Shown here piece after piece: positions 7,944-16,454 of a DNA stretch of 46,825 bases (the first letter of the stretch is position 1; every line of letters starts with the position of its first letter). Source of the DNA: CAYWTS01 sp964461265 (GTDB lineage: Bacteria; Bacteroidota; Ignavibacteria; Tepidaquicellales; OLB5). The position numbers and the translations under genes were made by a program. The notes under the pieces were generated by a model that did no database searches, was not told where the DNA came from, and saw nothing but the letters and a program-made list of their open reading frames with translations. The DNA lies in contig CAYWTS010000015.1 of assembly GCA_964461265.1 (NCBI GenBank), positions 1-46,825 on the forward strand, written 5' to 3'.

Positions 7944-9323
7944 ATGAATAATTATTTTACACGTATGAAAAGTAATAAACAAAAAAATACAAAAAATATT
8001 CAGAAAACAGAATCAGGTGTAGGTTCACGGTTAAAAGAAATTGAGCAGGAAATTGCCGAGTATAATTCGGAACGCGACCGTTTAAAAGCTCATTGGATGC
8101 TTGAAAAACAATTGATTTCAGAAATACGCTCTATTAAAGAAAGTATTGAAAAATATAAGTTGGAAGCGGAAAATTTAGAGCGTAAGGGAGAACTGGCAAA
8201 GGTTGCAGAAATACGTTACGGAAAGATTACCGAAGCTCAAAAAAAGCTTGAACATAAAACGGGGGAATTAAACGAGCTTCAAAAGAGCTTGAAAATGCTA
8301 AAGGAAGAAGTTGATTCTGAAGATATTGCTGAAATTGTAGCTAAGTGGACAGGTATACCTGTATCTAAGATGCTGGAAAGCGAACGTGATAAGCTGTTAC
8401 ACATTGAGGAGAATCTTCATAAGCGGGTTGTGGGGCAGGATGAGGCAATTAGTGCCGTAGCAAATGCAATCAGACGCAGCCGGGCAGGATTGCAGGATGC
8501 TGCTCGCCCCATAGGTTCATTTATTTTTCTCGGAACAACCGGGGTAGGCAAAACAGAGCTTGCAAAAGCTCTCGCAGAGTTTATGTTCGATGATGAGCAT
8601 AATCTTGTGAGGATAGATATGAGTGAATATATGGAAAAGTTCTCAGTCAGCCGCTTGATTGGTGCACCGCCGGGTTATGTAGGTTATGAAGAAGGTGGTC
8701 AGTTAACAGAAGCTGTACGCAGGAAACCGTATAGTGTTGTATTGCTTGATGAAATCGAGAAGGCTCACCATGATGTTTTTAATATTTTACTGCAGCTTCT
8801 TGATGACGGCATACTTACCGATTCACAGGGGCGAACTGTGAATTTTAAGAATACCATTATTATTATGACTTCTAACATAGGCTCACAGCTTATACATGAG
8901 CAATTGCTTGAAATTACTGAAGAGAACAAAGACGATTTACTAGGTAAACTGCGTGAAGAACTGTTTGAATTACTGCGTGCTAAGATACGTCCCGAAATAT
9001 TGAACAGGATAGATGAAGTGATAATGTTCAAGCCATTGTTTGAAGAAGAAATAAGGCAGATAGTTGATTTACAGCTTGCAAGAATTATTAATTCGCTTGA
9101 GGTAAATAATGATATTACCCTTGAAGTAACAACTGATGCCAAAGATTGGCTCGGTAAAGTGGGGTATGATGTAACCTTCGGTGCAAGACCTTTAAAGCGT
9201 ACAATTCAAAAATATATTACTAATCCGTTATCAGAAAAAATTATTGCAGGTGAAATCATTTCAGGTGATAAAATAAAAATTGATTTAGGAATTGACGGAC
9301 AATTTATATTTAATAAATTATAA
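7944..9323 (+). CDS. clpB: ClpB disaggregase, C-terminal half (most of M domain, AAA+ domain 2)
   Basis: This 459-residue protein is the second half of ClpB. Residues 1-27 are a Lys/Asn-rich leader unlike ClpB; ClpB similarity resumes at 'SRLKEIEQEIAEYN' in the first M-domain helix and continues through the coiled coil (to about 130), the linker (AKWTGIPVSKM), Walker A GTTGVGKT (197-204), pore loop GYVGYEEGG, Walker B ending in Asp269-Glu270, arginine finger (RPEILNRIDEV) and sensor 2 (GARPLKRTIQKYI). An in-frame TAA immediately precedes the ATG, so no longer frame exists. There is no clear Shine-Dalgarno; a second ATG lies at codon 8. It must be transcribed separately from the first half because an opposing operon lies between. 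It may act in trans with 431-1747 (inference), or both may be decaying remnants. Confidence 0.92.
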   Translation: MNNYFTRMKSNKQKNTKNIQKTESGVGSRLKEIEQEIAEYNSERDRLKAHWMLEKQLISEIRSIKESIEKYKLEAENLERKGELAKVAEIRYGKITEAQKKLEHKTGELNELQKSLKMLKEEVDSEDIAEIVAKWTGIPVSKMLESERDKLLHIEENLHKRVVGQDEAISAVANAIRRSRAGLQDAARPIGSFIFLGTTGVGKTELAKALAEFMFDDEHNLVRIDMSEYMEKFSVSRLIGAPPGYVGYEEGGQLTEAVRRKPYSVVLLDEIEKAHHDVFNILLQLLDDGILTDSQGRTVNFKNTIIIMTSNIGSQLIHEQLLEITEENKDDLLGKLREELFELLRAKIRPEILNRIDEVIMFKPLFEEEIRQIVDLQLARIINSLEVNNDITLEVTTDAKDWLGKVGYDVTFGARPLKRTIQKYITNPLSEKIIAGEIISGDKIKIDLGIDGQFIFNKL

Positions 9324-9544
9324 CTAAAACTTACCAGAATCCTTATTACATATTTATTATATACTTAATAAAAACACTAAAATCATTTTTTTGTAATTAA
9401 TTTTTCAACTACATTTAATTACTAAGAATTAATTTTTATTATTGTATGTTACTCTCCAATTCATATGTTCATAAGAGAATATTTAAATTAAAATTAATAC
9501 ATTTATAATTATTCAATAAACAAATTTAAAAAGGAGATTTTATT

Positions 9545-11716
9545 ATGAAACGAATCATTGCTTCAATATCTGTTTTACTCGCAGTAGTTTTCATGCTTGG
9601 TAATCTGCAAGCGCAGGATTACCAAACATGGAAATGGAAACACCCGACACCACAGGGTAACTATCTGCGATGGGTAAAAATGTGGGATGCAAATAACTGG
9701 TACGCAGCGGGATACGGCGGAACATTTATGAAAACAACTAATGCAGGAGTTAACTGGTATTTCCATCATAAAGCATTTTACCCGACTATTTACGGTGCTT
9801 CAGAAATAATTTACTGTGCCTATTTCTTTAATCAGTCAACGGGTTTAGTAGCAGGTTCTAATGGGCTTTACAGAACTACCAACGGGGGGACATCTTTCGA
9901 TTCGGTTCAAACAATTTCTACATCAGGAACGATATATTTTATGTACTTTATGAATTCAACAACCGGGTATCTTGCCGGTACATCCAGCATAAAGGTATAC
10001 AAAACAACAAATGCAGGACTGAACTGGACACAGGTTCCCGGTCTTGGTTCAATTACTGCTTATGATGTATATGCATCTGATACTAATAATATTATTGTTG
10101 CAAGCTCATCGGGTAATGTTTATAAAACGACAAATGCAGGAGTTAATTGGACTACTATCAGCACCGGTGCTTCCAGTACTTTGTATGCTATGGAATTTAT
10201 CAACCCAAACACGGGTTTTGTAACAGGTTCTTCTGGAACTTTCAGGTATACAACAAATGCGGGTGATAACTGGACAACGGCAAATACTCCAACTACATCT
10301 ACAATGTATTATCTATATTGGAGTACAACTGGGGGAACAACAATTTACACAACCGGTTCAGACGCATACAGGGTTTACAGAACAACTAATATGGGTACAA
10401 ACTGGGATTCGGTAAATTGCCTTGATCCTACTCAGGCTTGGACTTCTACATGGTATGCTATTGACGGTATAGGCAGCAATCTTGTTGCAGTGGGTGCTTA
10501 CGGTATGATTAATAAATCTACAAACAACGGTGCTAACTGGACAAAACTCAACAATTGGATGTATGCGTCAACATTTTATGATGTATGGTGTGAATATAAT
10601 GACGGAAAGGTTTGGGCTGTTGGAGGTCCCGGGGCAGGATATGACCAGATCGCTTACTCCAGTAATGGTGGTAATACATGGTCAACACAAAATTCAAATT
10701 CCACGGCAACCTTCAGGGGAATTAAAATGTTAACAGCTACAACAGGATATATTGCAGGTTATTCAGGGGTAGTTCGCAAAACTACCAATGGCGGGACGTC
10801 ATGGGATTCAATGTCGGTTCCTACAACAACATCTCTTTATGCATTGGATTTTGTTAGTACTTCAACGGGTTATGTTTTTGGATCAAGCGGAGCATGTTTT
10901 AAAACTACAGACGGAGGTGCAAACTGGACTTCTGTTACTACAGGAACTACGTCGACTTTATATTCAGGCGATTTTTTAAATGCTAATACCGGCTGGATTT
11001 GCGGTTCAAGCGGTGCTGTGAGAAAAACCACTGATGGCGGCAGTACATGGACAGCACAAACACCTAACACCACTGCGACTTTATATAAAATTATTTTTGC
11101 CGATACAAGCAAGGGATTTTTGTGCGGTTCATCCGGAACAGTCAGGAGAACTACGAACGGAGGTACAACCTGGGATACAGTTGTTACTCCTAATACTGCT
11201 ACTCTATATACCATGCACGGTATCGATACTTTAAATGGAATTATAGGTGGTTCAAGCGGATTTACAGCTAAAACTACGAATAGGGGTCAAACTTGGACTA
11301 TAAGTGCTCCAACTGGTTATAGCAATACTGTATATGGCTTGTATATGAAGACAGCTGATTCTATATGGGCTTGCGGAAGCTCTGCATTTATTTCTAAATA
11401 TGCAACAGGAATTGTTGGAATTACTACCTGGGAACACAAAATACCATTAATATATACTCTGGAGCAAAACTACCCAAATCCGTTTAATCCCTCTACAACA
11501 ATTAAATTTGGATTGCCAAAAGCGGGATATGTAACATTAAAAGTGTATGATATTACAGGCAGGGAGGTAGCAACATTATTTAATAATCAGCAATTCAATG
11601 CTGGAACAGTAAGCCAGGTATTTAATGCTAAAGAATTAGCTTCAGGAATTTATTTCTACAACTTGATTGTAGATAATGATTTAAAAGCATCGAGGAAGAT
11701 GGTCGTATTGAAATAA
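9545..11716 (+). CDS. secreted repeat protein with type IX sorting domain (Ycf48/Asp-box-like propeller)
   Basis: A 723-residue exported protein. Residues 1-23 form a signal peptide ending near LQAQD. The body holds 13 copies of a motif of the form TTNxGxxW (for example KTTNAGVNW, KTTDGGSTW), spaced about 45-50 residues, resembling Asp-box/BNR and Ycf48-like propeller blades. The last ~80 residues are a Por secretion (type IX) sorting domain, beginning near NYPNPFNPSTTI and ending in KMVVLK, so it should be carried to the cell surface or medium. A good AAGGAG at 9531-9536 precedes the ATG by 8 bases. A weak ATTG-N19-TATGTTCA lies at 9441-9471. A terminator follows, so it is probably transcribed alone. 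Its ligand is unknown. Confidence 0.92.
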   Translation: MKRIIASISVLLAVVFMLGNLQAQDYQTWKWKHPTPQGNYLRWVKMWDANNWYAAGYGGTFMKTTNAGVNWYFHHKAFYPTIYGASEIIYCAYFFNQSTGLVAGSNGLYRTTNGGTSFDSVQTISTSGTIYFMYFMNSTTGYLAGTSSIKVYKTTNAGLNWTQVPGLGSITAYDVYASDTNNIIVASSSGNVYKTTNAGVNWTTISTGASSTLYAMEFINPNTGFVTGSSGTFRYTTNAGDNWTTANTPTTSTMYYLYWSTTGGTTIYTTGSDAYRVYRTTNMGTNWDSVNCLDPTQAWTSTWYAIDGIGSNLVAVGAYGMINKSTNNGANWTKLNNWMYASTFYDVWCEYNDGKVWAVGGPGAGYDQIAYSSNGGNTWSTQNSNSTATFRGIKMLTATTGYIAGYSGVVRKTTNGGTSWDSMSVPTTTSLYALDFVSTSTGYVFGSSGACFKTTDGGANWTSVTTGTTSTLYSGDFLNANTGWICGSSGAVRKTTDGGSTWTAQTPNTTATLYKIIFADTSKGFLCGSSGTVRRTTNGGTTWDTVVTPNTATLYTMHGIDTLNGIIGGSSGFTAKTTNRGQTWTISAPTGYSNTVYGLYMKTADSIWACGSSAFISKYATGIVGITTWEHKIPLIYTLEQNYPNPFNPSTTIKFGLPKAGYVTLKVYDITGREVATLFNNQQFNAGTVSQVFNAKELASGIYFYNLIVDNDLKASRKMVVLK

Positions 11717-11738
11717 CAGTAGCTTAAGTAGTTTATCG

Positions 11739-11770
11739 AAAAATCCCCATTTTTATGATGGGGATTTTTT
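11739..11770 (+). terminator. rho-independent terminator
   Basis: A perfect 10-bp stem, AAATCCCCAT (11741-11750) and ATGGGGATTT (11758-11767), with a 7-base loop is followed by a T run to 11770. It ends the transcript of the secreted repeat protein. Flanking A and T residues extend the stem, so it could work in both directions. Confidence 0.9.
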
Positions 11771-11970
11771 GTTTTAATCTCGCTAAGTTATTAAAACAGA
11801 ATAAGTTCCATATTTCGTTTCATTGACATTAAGCTGCATGGAATTTATATTTGTATTTCGTACTGATTAACAATTTTATTTAATTACGTTAAAATTTTTA
11901 GTTCTTTGTATTTTAGACGTTAAACTGCTTATAGATTTTTAATAATAGGCTTCATATCCTCAATTTAATT

Positions 11971-12040
11971 GTCACCTGCATGTTGCACCGCTTGGCGGTG
12001 GGCGTCTGGCAGGCACTTATCTCATACATCTTTGATGTGC
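11971..12040. repeat. GC-richer island of short hairpins in the 11717-12066 gap
   Basis: The 350-base gap between the terminator and the GAF gene has no gene. Its right part is noticeably richer in G and C than its surroundings and contains two clean hairpins: CACCGC-TTG-GCGGTG (11986-12000) and ACATC-TTT-GATGT (12026-12038). A third, TGCCTG-AGA-CAGGCA (12134-12148), lies just inside the next gene. This could be a remnant of a small palindromic repeat family, or a structured leader of the GAF gene. I cannot test copy number from this window. Confidence 0.35.
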
Positions 12041-12066
12041 GGGATTAATATAATCACAAAATATTT

Positions 12067-13557
12067 TTGAATCAGGATTCAGAACATAAATATTCAGAGG
12101 CGGGTGAACTACGTCTTGAAGTACTGACTGACTTGCCTGAGACAGGCAGGAGTGAAACCGATAATGATATAAAATTCAGGGCTTCTGTAAAGAATCTTCT
12201 GGTTTTGATCAAAGATTTTTACGGAGCCGATTCAGCAGCATATTATTGGTTTAATTTACCGAGAAAACAGCATAAGCTTCTAATAAGCTCTGAATATGAA
12301 GATGAAATTTTATACCTGCAAAAATACGGGATCGGAGAAGACATAATAACTGAAACCTGCCTTAAAAAAGAACCGGTAATTTATAAAGCAGGTAATGAAA
12401 ATGAAAGGATAAGGCTGGCTTACAGAGCGGATATATCGGATGTAAAAACAATACTTGCTTATCCTGTATTAATAGAGCATGAAGTTATAGGTACGATTAT
12501 TTGTGAAAGTAAGACGGAAGATTTTTTCGCGGAGCCTAATATCCGGACAATGAGTGTTTTTAGTGAAAGTATTGCTAATTATATCAGGTATTACTCAACT
12601 TATGAGGAGTTCTTTTACCATGATAAAATTTTAAAGTTTATTGGTTCCGGAAAACTTACCACAGAGAAAGATGTATGTGAAATGTTAGGAAGTATAATTG
12701 CAAAATTCATTGATTATAAAAATCTTTATTTTGTTCTTGCACATGGTTATGGTTTTAAAGTATTGGGCAGTTCGGAAAACGGTTCAGAAAAGTCGGTTGA
12801 TGAAAAGAGCCTGACAGCCCAGGCAATAAAAAGTAAAAAATTAACCGGTTATAATTTTAAAACAGGTGTAACTAACGAGTTCAGGTTTTATAAAGATGAG
12901 AAGTTCGGCAGGGATTCTGAATTTACAGCAATACCGGTTTATGCAGGTTATAAGTGTATAGGTGCGTTATGCGTTGATACCGTTAATCAGATAAACATAA
13001 ATAAATCGTTCTTTTTTACAATTTATAAACTTTTACTTCCAGCATTTTTATACCTTAACGAGTTAAGAAGAAAAGTTAATGAAACTGGAGAATTAATTGA
13101 TGAAGGTTCTGATTTTTATAATAAAAAGTTTTTTGATAAGCTTTTATCTTCAGAAATAAACCGTTGCAGACGATATAACGAATATAATACTTTTGTTGTT
13201 TTTCTGCGTGTTGATAATACAGATTCCGAAAAAGAGCTTATTGCAGAGGTATTCAAATTTATTAAAGACTATTTTTCAGGTTTCGAAATGCTCTTTAGAA
13301 CAGATAATAATAAAATTGCGATGCTTGTGAACGCTGATAATGCCGATAAGATTTACCTTGATTACGAGAAAATGAGAAAAGAATTATCGTCTAAAATTAT
13401 TAAAATTGAAAATAAAGAATATATTCCGTCATTATCGATAGTCATAAAAAGAGTCGATGCACAAACAGTTTTAAAAGAAAATATACTGAATGAGATTGAT
13501 AAAATGCTGATAATATGTGAGAATGAAGGCGGTAATACAGTTAAAATTATTACATAA
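12067..13557 (+). CDS. GAF-GAF protein with degenerate GGDEF domain
   Basis: A 496-residue soluble protein. An N-terminal GAF-like domain (about 30-175) and a second (about 190-330) are followed by a segment resembling a diguanylate cyclase domain (about 345-496): 'FYNKKFFDKLLSSEINRCRR' matches its first helix, but where the GGDEF loop should stand it reads DNNKI (FRTDNNKIAMLV). It is therefore unlikely to make cyclic di-GMP and may only bind a ligand or a partner. The only long-frame start is TTG at 12067; an in-frame stop lies 19 bases upstream and no ATG follows until about codon 160. The first ~25 codons include a palindrome and may not be ancestral. It ends 50 bases before rplB on the same strand, so it may be co-transcribed with the ribosomal genes. 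Confidence 0.75.
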   Translation: MNQDSEHKYSEAGELRLEVLTDLPETGRSETDNDIKFRASVKNLLVLIKDFYGADSAAYYWFNLPRKQHKLLISSEYEDEILYLQKYGIGEDIITETCLKKEPVIYKAGNENERIRLAYRADISDVKTILAYPVLIEHEVIGTIICESKTEDFFAEPNIRTMSVFSESIANYIRYYSTYEEFFYHDKILKFIGSGKLTTEKDVCEMLGSIIAKFIDYKNLYFVLAHGYGFKVLGSSENGSEKSVDEKSLTAQAIKSKKLTGYNFKTGVTNEFRFYKDEKFGRDSEFTAIPVYAGYKCIGALCVDTVNQININKSFFFTIYKLLLPAFLYLNELRRKVNETGELIDEGSDFYNKKFFDKLLSSEINRCRRYNEYNTFVVFLRVDNTDSEKELIAEVFKFIKDYFSGFEMLFRTDNNKIAMLVNADNADKIYLDYEKMRKELSSKIIKIENKEYIPSLSIVIKRVDAQTVLKENILNEIDKMLIICENEGGNTVKIIT

Positions 13558-13607
13558 ATAAAATTTAAATCATAATACTTAAAACAGAAAACTGAAAACT
13601 AATTAAA

Positions 13608-14432
13608 TTGGCTTTAAAGAAGTTAAAACCGATAACACCTTCAACGAGATTTTATACTATCTCTTCCTTCGAAGAGATTACTGAAACTTCGCCCGAAAAG
13701 TCATTACTTAGACCTTTAAAGAAATCAGGAGGTAGGAACAATACCGGCAGAATTACAACCAGGCACCGGGGCGGCGGACATAAAAGGATGTATCGTATAA
13801 TTGATTTTAAAAGGGATAAAATAGGCATCGGCGGAACTGTTCAATCTATAGAATACGATCCGAACCGCTCAAGCAGAATTGCTTTGATAAAATATACAGA
13901 TGGAGAACTACGCTATATTATTTGTCCTGACAGTTTGAAAGTGGGTGCATTAGTAATTGCTTCAGATGATGCGGAGATACAGGCTGGTAATTGTATGAAA
14001 TTAGTTAATATCCCGCTTGGAACCTTTGTACATAATGTAGAATTGAAACCCGGTAAAGGGGCGCAAGTTGCAAGAAGTGCAGGAAATTCGTGTATAGTAG
14101 TTGCCCGTGATGAAAAATACACACAGCTTAAAATGCCTTCGGGAGAGGTTAGAATGTTTCTGAATAACTGTCGCGCGACTATCGGTGTTGTCGGCAATCT
14201 GGAGCACGAAAATATCAGCCTTGGTAAAGCAGGAAGAAAAAGGTGGCTAGGCAGAAGACCATCGGTGAGGGGTGTTGCAATGAATCCGATAGACCATCCG
14301 ATGGGCGGGGGCGAAGGCAAAACTTCCGGAGGCGGCCACCCGGTAAGTCCGTGGGGAATTCCTGCAAAAGGTTTTAAAACACGGAAAATTAATAAAGTAT
14401 CAAACAAGTTAATAGTAAAAAGAAGAAAATAA
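13608..14432 (+). CDS. rplB: ribosomal protein uL2
   Basis: At 274 residues this is a full-length L2, which sits at the peptidyl transferase centre of the 50S subunit. The RNA-binding segment (GRITTRHRGGGHKRMY) and the C-terminal HPMGGGEGKTSGGGHPVSPWG region with its conserved histidine are intact. The start is TTG with no clear Shine-Dalgarno. It opens the ribosomal cluster: the usual rpsJ-rplC-rplD-rplW genes are absent upstream, replaced by the GAF protein. rpsS follows after 3 bases. Confidence 0.98.
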   Translation: MALKKLKPITPSTRFYTISSFEEITETSPEKSLLRPLKKSGGRNNTGRITTRHRGGGHKRMYRIIDFKRDKIGIGGTVQSIEYDPNRSSRIALIKYTDGELRYIICPDSLKVGALVIASDDAEIQAGNCMKLVNIPLGTFVHNVELKPGKGAQVARSAGNSCIVVARDEKYTQLKMPSGEVRMFLNNCRATIGVVGNLEHENISLGKAGRKRWLGRRPSVRGVAMNPIDHPMGGGEGKTSGGGHPVSPWGIPAKGFKTRKINKVSNKLIVKRRK

Positions 14433-14435
14433 TAT

Positions 14436-14714
14436 ATGCCCAGGTCGCTTAAAAAAGGTCCTTTTATAGAAAAAAGTTTACTTAAAAAAGTGGAAGCTTT
14501 GAATGCTTCAAATCAAAAAAAAGTTATAAAAACATGGTCCCGGTCTTCTACTATCATACCTGAATTTGTCGGGCATACTTTTGCAGTTCATAACGGTAAT
14601 AAATTTATTCCGGTTTACATAACCGAAAATATGGTTGGACACAAGCTTGGCGAATTTTCAATTACCAGAACGTTCCGTGCTCATGCTGGTCACAGGAAAG
14701 AAGATAAAGCCTGA
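14436..14714 (+). CDS. rpsS: ribosomal protein uS19
   Basis: This 92-residue protein is a normal-length S19, a head protein of the 30S subunit that works with S13. The N-terminal PRSLKKGPF and the central TWSRSSTIIPEFVGHT signatures are clear. It starts with ATG only 3 bases after rplB and is followed by rplV after 11 bases, as in the standard S10 operon order. No Shine-Dalgarno is visible, so coupling to rplB translation is likely. Confidence 0.98.
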   Translation: MPRSLKKGPFIEKSLLKKVEALNASNQKKVIKTWSRSSTIIPEFVGHTFAVHNGNKFIPVYITENMVGHKLGEFSITRTFRAHAGHRKEDKA

Positions 14715-14725
14715 TTTTAAAGTCT

Positions 14726-15094
14726 ATGGAAGCAATTTCAAAAAAACGCTATATACCGAGTTCACCGACTAAGATGCGGCTTGTTGTCGATTTGATTAGA
14801 GGTAAATCGGTTGAAGATGCTTTGAATATTTTACATTTTACTTCTAAGCATGCTGCAAAAATTGTAGAAAAAACATTGAGATCTGCGGTTTCAAATTTTG
14901 CAAACAAGACCGAAACCGGGAAAGTCGATGAAAAGGAAATATTTGTAAAAAGTATATCCGTTGACGGAGGTCCGATTACCAAAAGAATGTTACCGGCACC
15001 GCAGGGCAGAGCCTACAGGATACGTAAAAGGTCGAATCATTTAACTGTTATTGTTACTGATAATTTACCCCTTAAACCGGGTTCTAATAATTAA
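14726..15094 (+). CDS. rplV: ribosomal protein uL22
   Basis: A 122-residue L22, which lines the nascent-chain exit tunnel. The N-terminal PSSPTKMRLVVDLIRGK and the beta-hairpin ending (MLPAPQGRAYRIRKRSNH) are typical. A short insertion with several acidic residues (about 53-64) precedes the core strand EIFVKSISVDGGP. It sits between rpsS and rpsC as usual, with short spacers. Confidence 0.97.
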   Translation: MEAISKKRYIPSSPTKMRLVVDLIRGKSVEDALNILHFTSKHAAKIVEKTLRSAVSNFANKTETGKVDEKEIFVKSISVDGGPITKRMLPAPQGRAYRIRKRSNHLTVIVTDNLPLKPGSNN

Positions 15095-15103
15095 GGAGAT
15101 ATT

Positions 15104-15736
15104 TTGGGTCAAAAGACACATCCAATCGGTTTCAGACTAGGTGTTATAAACAGCTGGGATTCAAGCTGGTATGATGATAAAAGTTTTGCGGTTAAGCTGC
15201 AGGAAGATAATATGATAAGAACGTATATACGCAAAAGATTCGAGAATGCAGGTATTTCGAAGATTGAAATAGAAAGAACAGTAAAAAAAATTACACTGAC
15301 AATACATACATCGAGACCGGGCTATGTGATTGGAAAAAGCGGAAAAGAAATTGCACAGCTGGAAGGTGAATTAAAGAAAATTACCAATAAAGAGATAAAA
15401 GTCTTGGTTACCGAGATAAAAAAACCAGAACTTGATGCACAGCTTGTTGCCGAAACTATTGCTAACCAGATTTCAAACAGGGTATCATACAGGCGAGCGA
15501 TAAAAACTGCAATAGCTTCAACAATGCGGATGGGTGCAGAGGGTATTAAAATATATGTAGGAGGCAGGCTTAATGGTGCAGAAATTGCACGAAGTGAACA
15601 GTTTAAGGAAGGCAGAATACCTCTTCAAACCCTGAGGTCAAATATTGATTACGCAAGCCTTGCTGCTTCAACAATATATGGAATGATAGGTGTTAAAGTC
15701 TGGATCTGTCTTGGTGAAAAATTTCAAAGGAAATAA
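15104..15736 (+). CDS. rpsC: ribosomal protein uS3
   Basis: A 210-residue S3 of the 30S head near the mRNA entry channel. It contains the KH domain with the GKSG loop (VIGKSGKEIAQLE) and the C-terminal domain (GAEGIKIYVGGRLNGAEIAR). The start is TTG; an AAGGAG at 15093-15098 five bases upstream makes this start secure, and the product begins MGQKTHPIGFR as expected for S3. rplV lies 9 bases upstream. Confidence 0.98.
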   Translation: MGQKTHPIGFRLGVINSWDSSWYDDKSFAVKLQEDNMIRTYIRKRFENAGISKIEIERTVKKITLTIHTSRPGYVIGKSGKEIAQLEGELKKITNKEIKVLVTEIKKPELDAQLVAETIANQISNRVSYRRAIKTAIASTMRMGAEGIKIYVGGRLNGAEIARSEQFKEGRIPLQTLRSNIDYASLAASTIYGMIGVKVWICLGEKFQRK

Positions 15737-15761
15737 ATATAGAATAGAGGTGTGATGTTAT

Positions 15762-16184
15762 ATGGCTTTAATGCCTAAAAGGGTAAAATACAGGAAAGCG
15801 CACAGAGGAAGAAGAACCGGTAAAGCTACCAGGGGTAATACCATTTCTTTCGGTGAATACGGATTAAAAGCATTACAGCCTGCATGGATTACACAAAGGC
15901 AAATAGAAGCTGCAAGAGTTGCAATAACACGCGAATTAAAGAGAGATGGAAAGGTTTGGATACGGATATTTCCCGATAAACCATTTACAAAGAAGCCCCT
16001 TGAAACAAGGATGGGTAAAGGAAAAGGAGCACCGGAATACTGGGTAGCTGTTGTGAAACCCGGTACTGTTATGTTCGAAGTTGCAGGAGTGAATGAAAAT
16101 TCAGCACACAAGGCTATAAAATTAGCATCCCATAAACTTCCTATTAAAACAAAATTTATAAAAAGATACGATTTGAATCAATAA
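15762..16184 (+). CDS. rplP: ribosomal protein uL16
   Basis: A 140-residue L16, an essential 50S protein near the A site that helps tRNA accommodation. The N terminus MALMPKRVKYRK matches the family and carries two possible starts (15762, or 15771 at the second Met). The FPDKPFTKKPLETRMGKGKG segment is the conserved loop that reaches the peptidyl transferase centre. It keeps the standard place between rpsC and rpmC. Confidence 0.97.
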   Translation: MALMPKRVKYRKAHRGRRTGKATRGNTISFGEYGLKALQPAWITQRQIEAARVAITRELKRDGKVWIRIFPDKPFTKKPLETRMGKGKGAPEYWVAVVKPGTVMFEVAGVNENSAHKAIKLASHKLPIKTKFIKRYDLNQ

Positions 16185-16220
16185 AATAAAAAAATTGCTT
16201 GGCAAGAAAAATCACAGTTT

Positions 16221-16439
16221 ATGAAAATATTCGAAATAAGAGAATTATCAACGGATGATTTAAAATTGAGGCTTAACCAGGAGTATGAAAGCCTTGAAAA
16301 TCTCAGATTCCAGAAGACCATTGGCCAGCTGGAAAATTTTAAAAATATCAAGAATACAAAAAAGTTAATTGCCAGGATCAAAACTGTACTCTCCCAAAGG
16401 GATCCCTTATGGGAAAAGAAAGAGAAAACAAAAAAGTAA
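16221..16439 (+). CDS. rpmC: ribosomal protein uL29
   Basis: A 72-residue L29, a helical protein at the tunnel exit that contributes to the docking site of trigger factor and SRP. The pattern ELSTDDLKLRLNQEYESLENLRFQ and the second helix (NTKKLIARIKTVLSQR) are typical. The C terminus ends in a short lysine-rich tail. It lies between rplP and rpsQ; no Shine-Dalgarno is visible. Confidence 0.94.
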   Translation: MKIFEIRELSTDDLKLRLNQEYESLENLRFQKTIGQLENFKNIKNTKKLIARIKTVLSQRDPLWEKKEKTKK

Positions 16440-16454
16440 TTATAAAAACAGTCA

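Noticed and set aside
431..9323. Intein or intron as the reason for the clpB split
   Set aside because: No splicing motifs at either end, the reading frames are closed by their own stop and start, and the interval contains an opposing operon.
13913..14407. 164-codon minus-strand open frame
   Set aside because: Antisense to rplB, a certain gene, and with no recognisable domain.
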